A stretch of DNA of 12,603 bases from a candidate division WWE3 bacterium RIFCSPLOWO2_01_FULL_39_13. GTDB lineage: Bacteria > Patescibacteriota > WWE3 > 2-01-FULL-39-13. Below are positions 10,905 through 12,603 of this stretch, one piece after another. Each line of letters opens with the position of its first letter. Within the stretch, counting starts at the first letter, position 1. The stretch covers positions 7,845-20,447 of the forward strand of contig MEVH01000003.1 of NCBI GenBank assembly GCA_001772665.1. The letters run 5' to 3'. A model generated the notes under the pieces. The model had not been told where the DNA came from. It searched no databases and was given only the letters and a program-made list of their open reading frames with translations. The position numbers were made by a program, and so were the translations under genes.

Positions 10905-12603
10905 GTGTCCCAAATTTCTGCCTCATTAAAAAGAATTAAGGTTTCGTCATTCTTTGTTATCCTGTTGTTTTTTTCTCTTCTCTCGTTTTTACGAGCAACT
11001 AAAGTTTTTGCAAGTTGCTTTTTGGTACAGGATGGACCAACTACTTGCTCAGCCCTTCCTTGTAGATGTATCCCAAAAGATGATGGGAGGTGGTTTTGGG
11101 AACGCAGCAACATTAAAAATTCGTCTGACCCGATGTGTTTCGGGGGTCCTTCCTATCAATTTTACCTCGAAGATTGTTCGGATTGTTCATGTGACGATAG
11201 CACTCCTGACCTAAATGGTGTTGTTTTGCTTCCCGACGGAGTTACTAGGTGGCTGGCTGATGGGACGACTGATTGTGCCTATACCAATGGTACTGGCAAC
11301 AGAGGCAGAGGGGGTAGTGTATCCTCATCTGCAGGAAATCTTTCATGGGTGTGGGATGATACCAATAAGCTTTGGCTTTATCGTATTTCGTCTGCTCCGA
11401 CTGGATCAGTAACTTCTACTTTAGATCCTCCAACAACATGTGGTTATACTTGCGCCGGCTCTTTTGTGTGGGATGCGGACTGGAATGAAATTCCAGGCTC
11501 TAGAGTTGAAGGTGATCCTTGTTCCGCTACTTTTGATTATGATGACACAAAAGGCTATACAATTGCCCACGTCTTAAAGCCATCGCCCATTAAACCCAAC
11601 CTGACTGTACAGGGTGTTCAGGTAAAAGATCCTTCTAATCCCGAGCTTAACGAAGTCCATACTGTTACTGCTAATATTGTTAATGATGATGTAGTTAATA
11701 TCTCAGACTCTTTTGTCACCAAATTGTATCTTGATGTAAAAGATGATGATCACGAGGTTGGGGAGTCTACTATTGCATCTCTTGATAAAAAGCAAGATAA
11801 GGAGTTTAAGGTGGCTGATTTGAAAATTGCAACTCCAGGGGCTCACACATATTATGTCTGTACTGATACCGGTGGGGTTATAGCCGAGAGCGATGAGAAC
11901 GACAACTGCGCTGAGGTAACTTTTGAAATCGAGGCAGTCAGAGTATGGGGCAATATCTATTTCACTCAAGATATAGGTGACTGCCCTAGCGATCCTCAAG
12001 TTTTCGTATTAACCAAAGAACCAAGCTGGAGTTCTTTTATTGAAAATGAGGAAGTACTTGTAACTCTTGATAATACTAAAACTGTGAGAAGTGCGAGAAG
12101 CGGTGGCCAGACGAAATATAATTTTGATAATTATCTGATTCCCTATTCAGATGATCTTCCTTCACACAGTATCTCTGCCGTGATGGAAACTCCTGGACTT
12201 AACAATTTATACAAGACGTGTAAATATCCTCCTAAGTCTTTCTTAGCTAAACAGTCAGTCTCTGGTCCTTCTGTAGGCAGTGTATATCCTTTGCAAGACG
12301 ACATAGTTATGTATACAGTCGAGACCAATAACTGGTTTCAGGCCTTTAACGGCGGTGTTCATTTTAATTCTGTACTGTCGGTTAGTGTTCCCACTGGTGC
12401 TACGCTAATTGGCAAAGCCAATGACAACCCGCCTAAATTAGCTAATTTCAACGCAGCAGGATTAGTATCATCCAATGATAGTATAGTTATAACCGGTGGT
12501 AATGCGTGCATGCAAGATTTTGACTGGCAAGCCGAGAACCTTAATAGAAACTTAGAAAATCCGTATAACAGCAAATTTTTCGGATTGATTCAATCACCCG
12601 ACT
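10905..12603 (+). CDS. Large secreted cysteine-rich protein with CARDB domain, 3' end beyond window
   Basis: A frame runs without a stop from an in-frame TAG at 10845 to the last base; GTG 10905 gives 566 codons. Residues 9-36 form a Sec signal peptide: KRIK, a hydrophobic core (VSSFFVILLFFSLLSFL), then cleavage after KVFA. Residues 38-206 hold 12 cysteines in a Trp/Gly/Asp-rich region, suggesting a disulfide-bonded ectodomain that I cannot name. Residues 229-343 form a CARDB-type Ig-like domain: KPNLTVQGVQV, HTVTANIVNDD, SFVTKLYLD, GAHTYYVC and the typical ending GGVIAESDENDNC. From 346 on, starting at VWGNIYFTQDIGDC, is an unrecognised region. The N-terminal layout predicts an extracellular protein, perhaps wall-attached or an adhesin or polymer binder; that role is inference. 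FASC is a poor lipobox, so lipoprotein processing is unlikely. GTG is chosen because it directly precedes the signal peptide and no ATG or TTG lies upstream in frame. Confidence 0.82.
   Translation, partial: MSQISASLKRIKVSSFFVILLFFSLLSFLRATKVFASCFLVQDGPTTCSALPCRCIPKDDGRWFWERSNIKNSSDPMCFGGPSYQFYLEDCSDCSCDDSTPDLNGVVLLPDGVTRWLADGTTDCAYTNGTGNRGRGGSVSSSAGNLSWVWDDTNKLWLYRISSAPTGSVTSTLDPPTTCGYTCAGSFVWDADWNEIPGSRVEGDPCSATFDYDDTKGYTIAHVLKPSPIKPNLTVQGVQVKDPSNPELNEVHTVTANIVNDDVVNISDSFVTKLYLDVKDDDHEVGESTIASLDKKQDKEFKVADLKIATPGAHTYYVCTDTGGVIAESDENDNCAEVTFEIEAVRVWGNIYFTQDIGDCPSDPQVFVLTKEPSWSSFIENEEVLVTLDNTKTVRSARSGGQTKYNFDNYLIPYSDDLPSHSISAVMETPGLNNLYKTCKYPPKSFLAKQSVSGPSVGSVYPLQDDIVMYTVETNNWFQAFNGGVHFNSVLSVSVPTGATLIGKANDNPPKLANFNAAGLVSSNDSIVITGGNACMQDFDWQAENLNRNLENPYNSKFFGLIQSPD

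Noticed and set aside
11004..11018. Lipobox FASC in the secreted protein, suggesting a lipoprotein
   Set aside because: Position -3 is Phe rather than Leu/Val/Ile and a good signal peptidase I site (VFA before Ser) is present, so ordinary secretion is more likely.
10954..11412. Two consecutive plus-strand ORFs of 86 and 65 codons
   Set aside because: They lie in a different frame inside the long CARDB-protein frame, which has a signal peptide and recognisable domain. The short ones resemble nothing.
11703..12574. Minus-strand ORFs of 61-98 codons opposite the CARDB protein
   Set aside because: They are shadows of the secreted-protein frame, with no family-like sequence and no promoter or start context.

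Overview
This window looks like chromosome from a small-genome bacterium of the Candidate Phyla Radiation (Patescibacteria), most likely near Microgenomates. That placement is inferred, not proven. It rests on moderately AT-rich DNA, short divergent versions of housekeeping enzymes, start codons that sit almost on their -10 boxes, a serine-recombinase-like tail running antisense through a tRNA, and a CARDB-type secreted protein. The standard genetic code fits: stops are TAA, TAG and one TGA, and no gene needs a recoded TGA.

Left edge (1-460): the 3' part of tRNA-Glu(UUC), overlapped on the minus strand by what looks like the C-terminal remnant of a serine recombinase, then about 150 bp without a recognisable gene. 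Core (461-9750): truB (-), a phosphohexomutase (+), a Ca2+/cation antiporter (-), a small membrane-anchored protein with a HEPN-like R-N-x3-H motif (+), PEP synthase (+), a short enolase (+), phosphoglycerate mutase (-), rsmI (-) and a DedA/VTT membrane protein (+). The enzymes ppsA, eno and gpmA interconvert 3-phosphoglycerate, 2-phosphoglycerate, PEP and pyruvate, so lower glycolysis/gluconeogenesis is clustered here although gpmA is on the opposite strand. truB and rsmI act on tRNA/rRNA.

Right part (9751-12603): two genes of unknown function. The first encodes a protein with a textbook twin-arginine signal behind a consensus sigma-70 promoter. The second is a long ORF (566 codons visible, still open at the window end) with a Sec signal peptide, a cysteine-rich ectodomain, one CARDB domain and a further unrecognised region. 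This is the accessory, least described part.

A theme across the window is promoter geometry: at least five genes have a recognisable -10 element ending only 6-8 nt before the start codon and no Shine-Dalgarno sequence, which predicts leaderless mRNAs. Gene order alternates strands with very tight junctions: two convergent pairs overlap by exactly 4 bp, and two divergent pairs share about 40 bp of promoter space.
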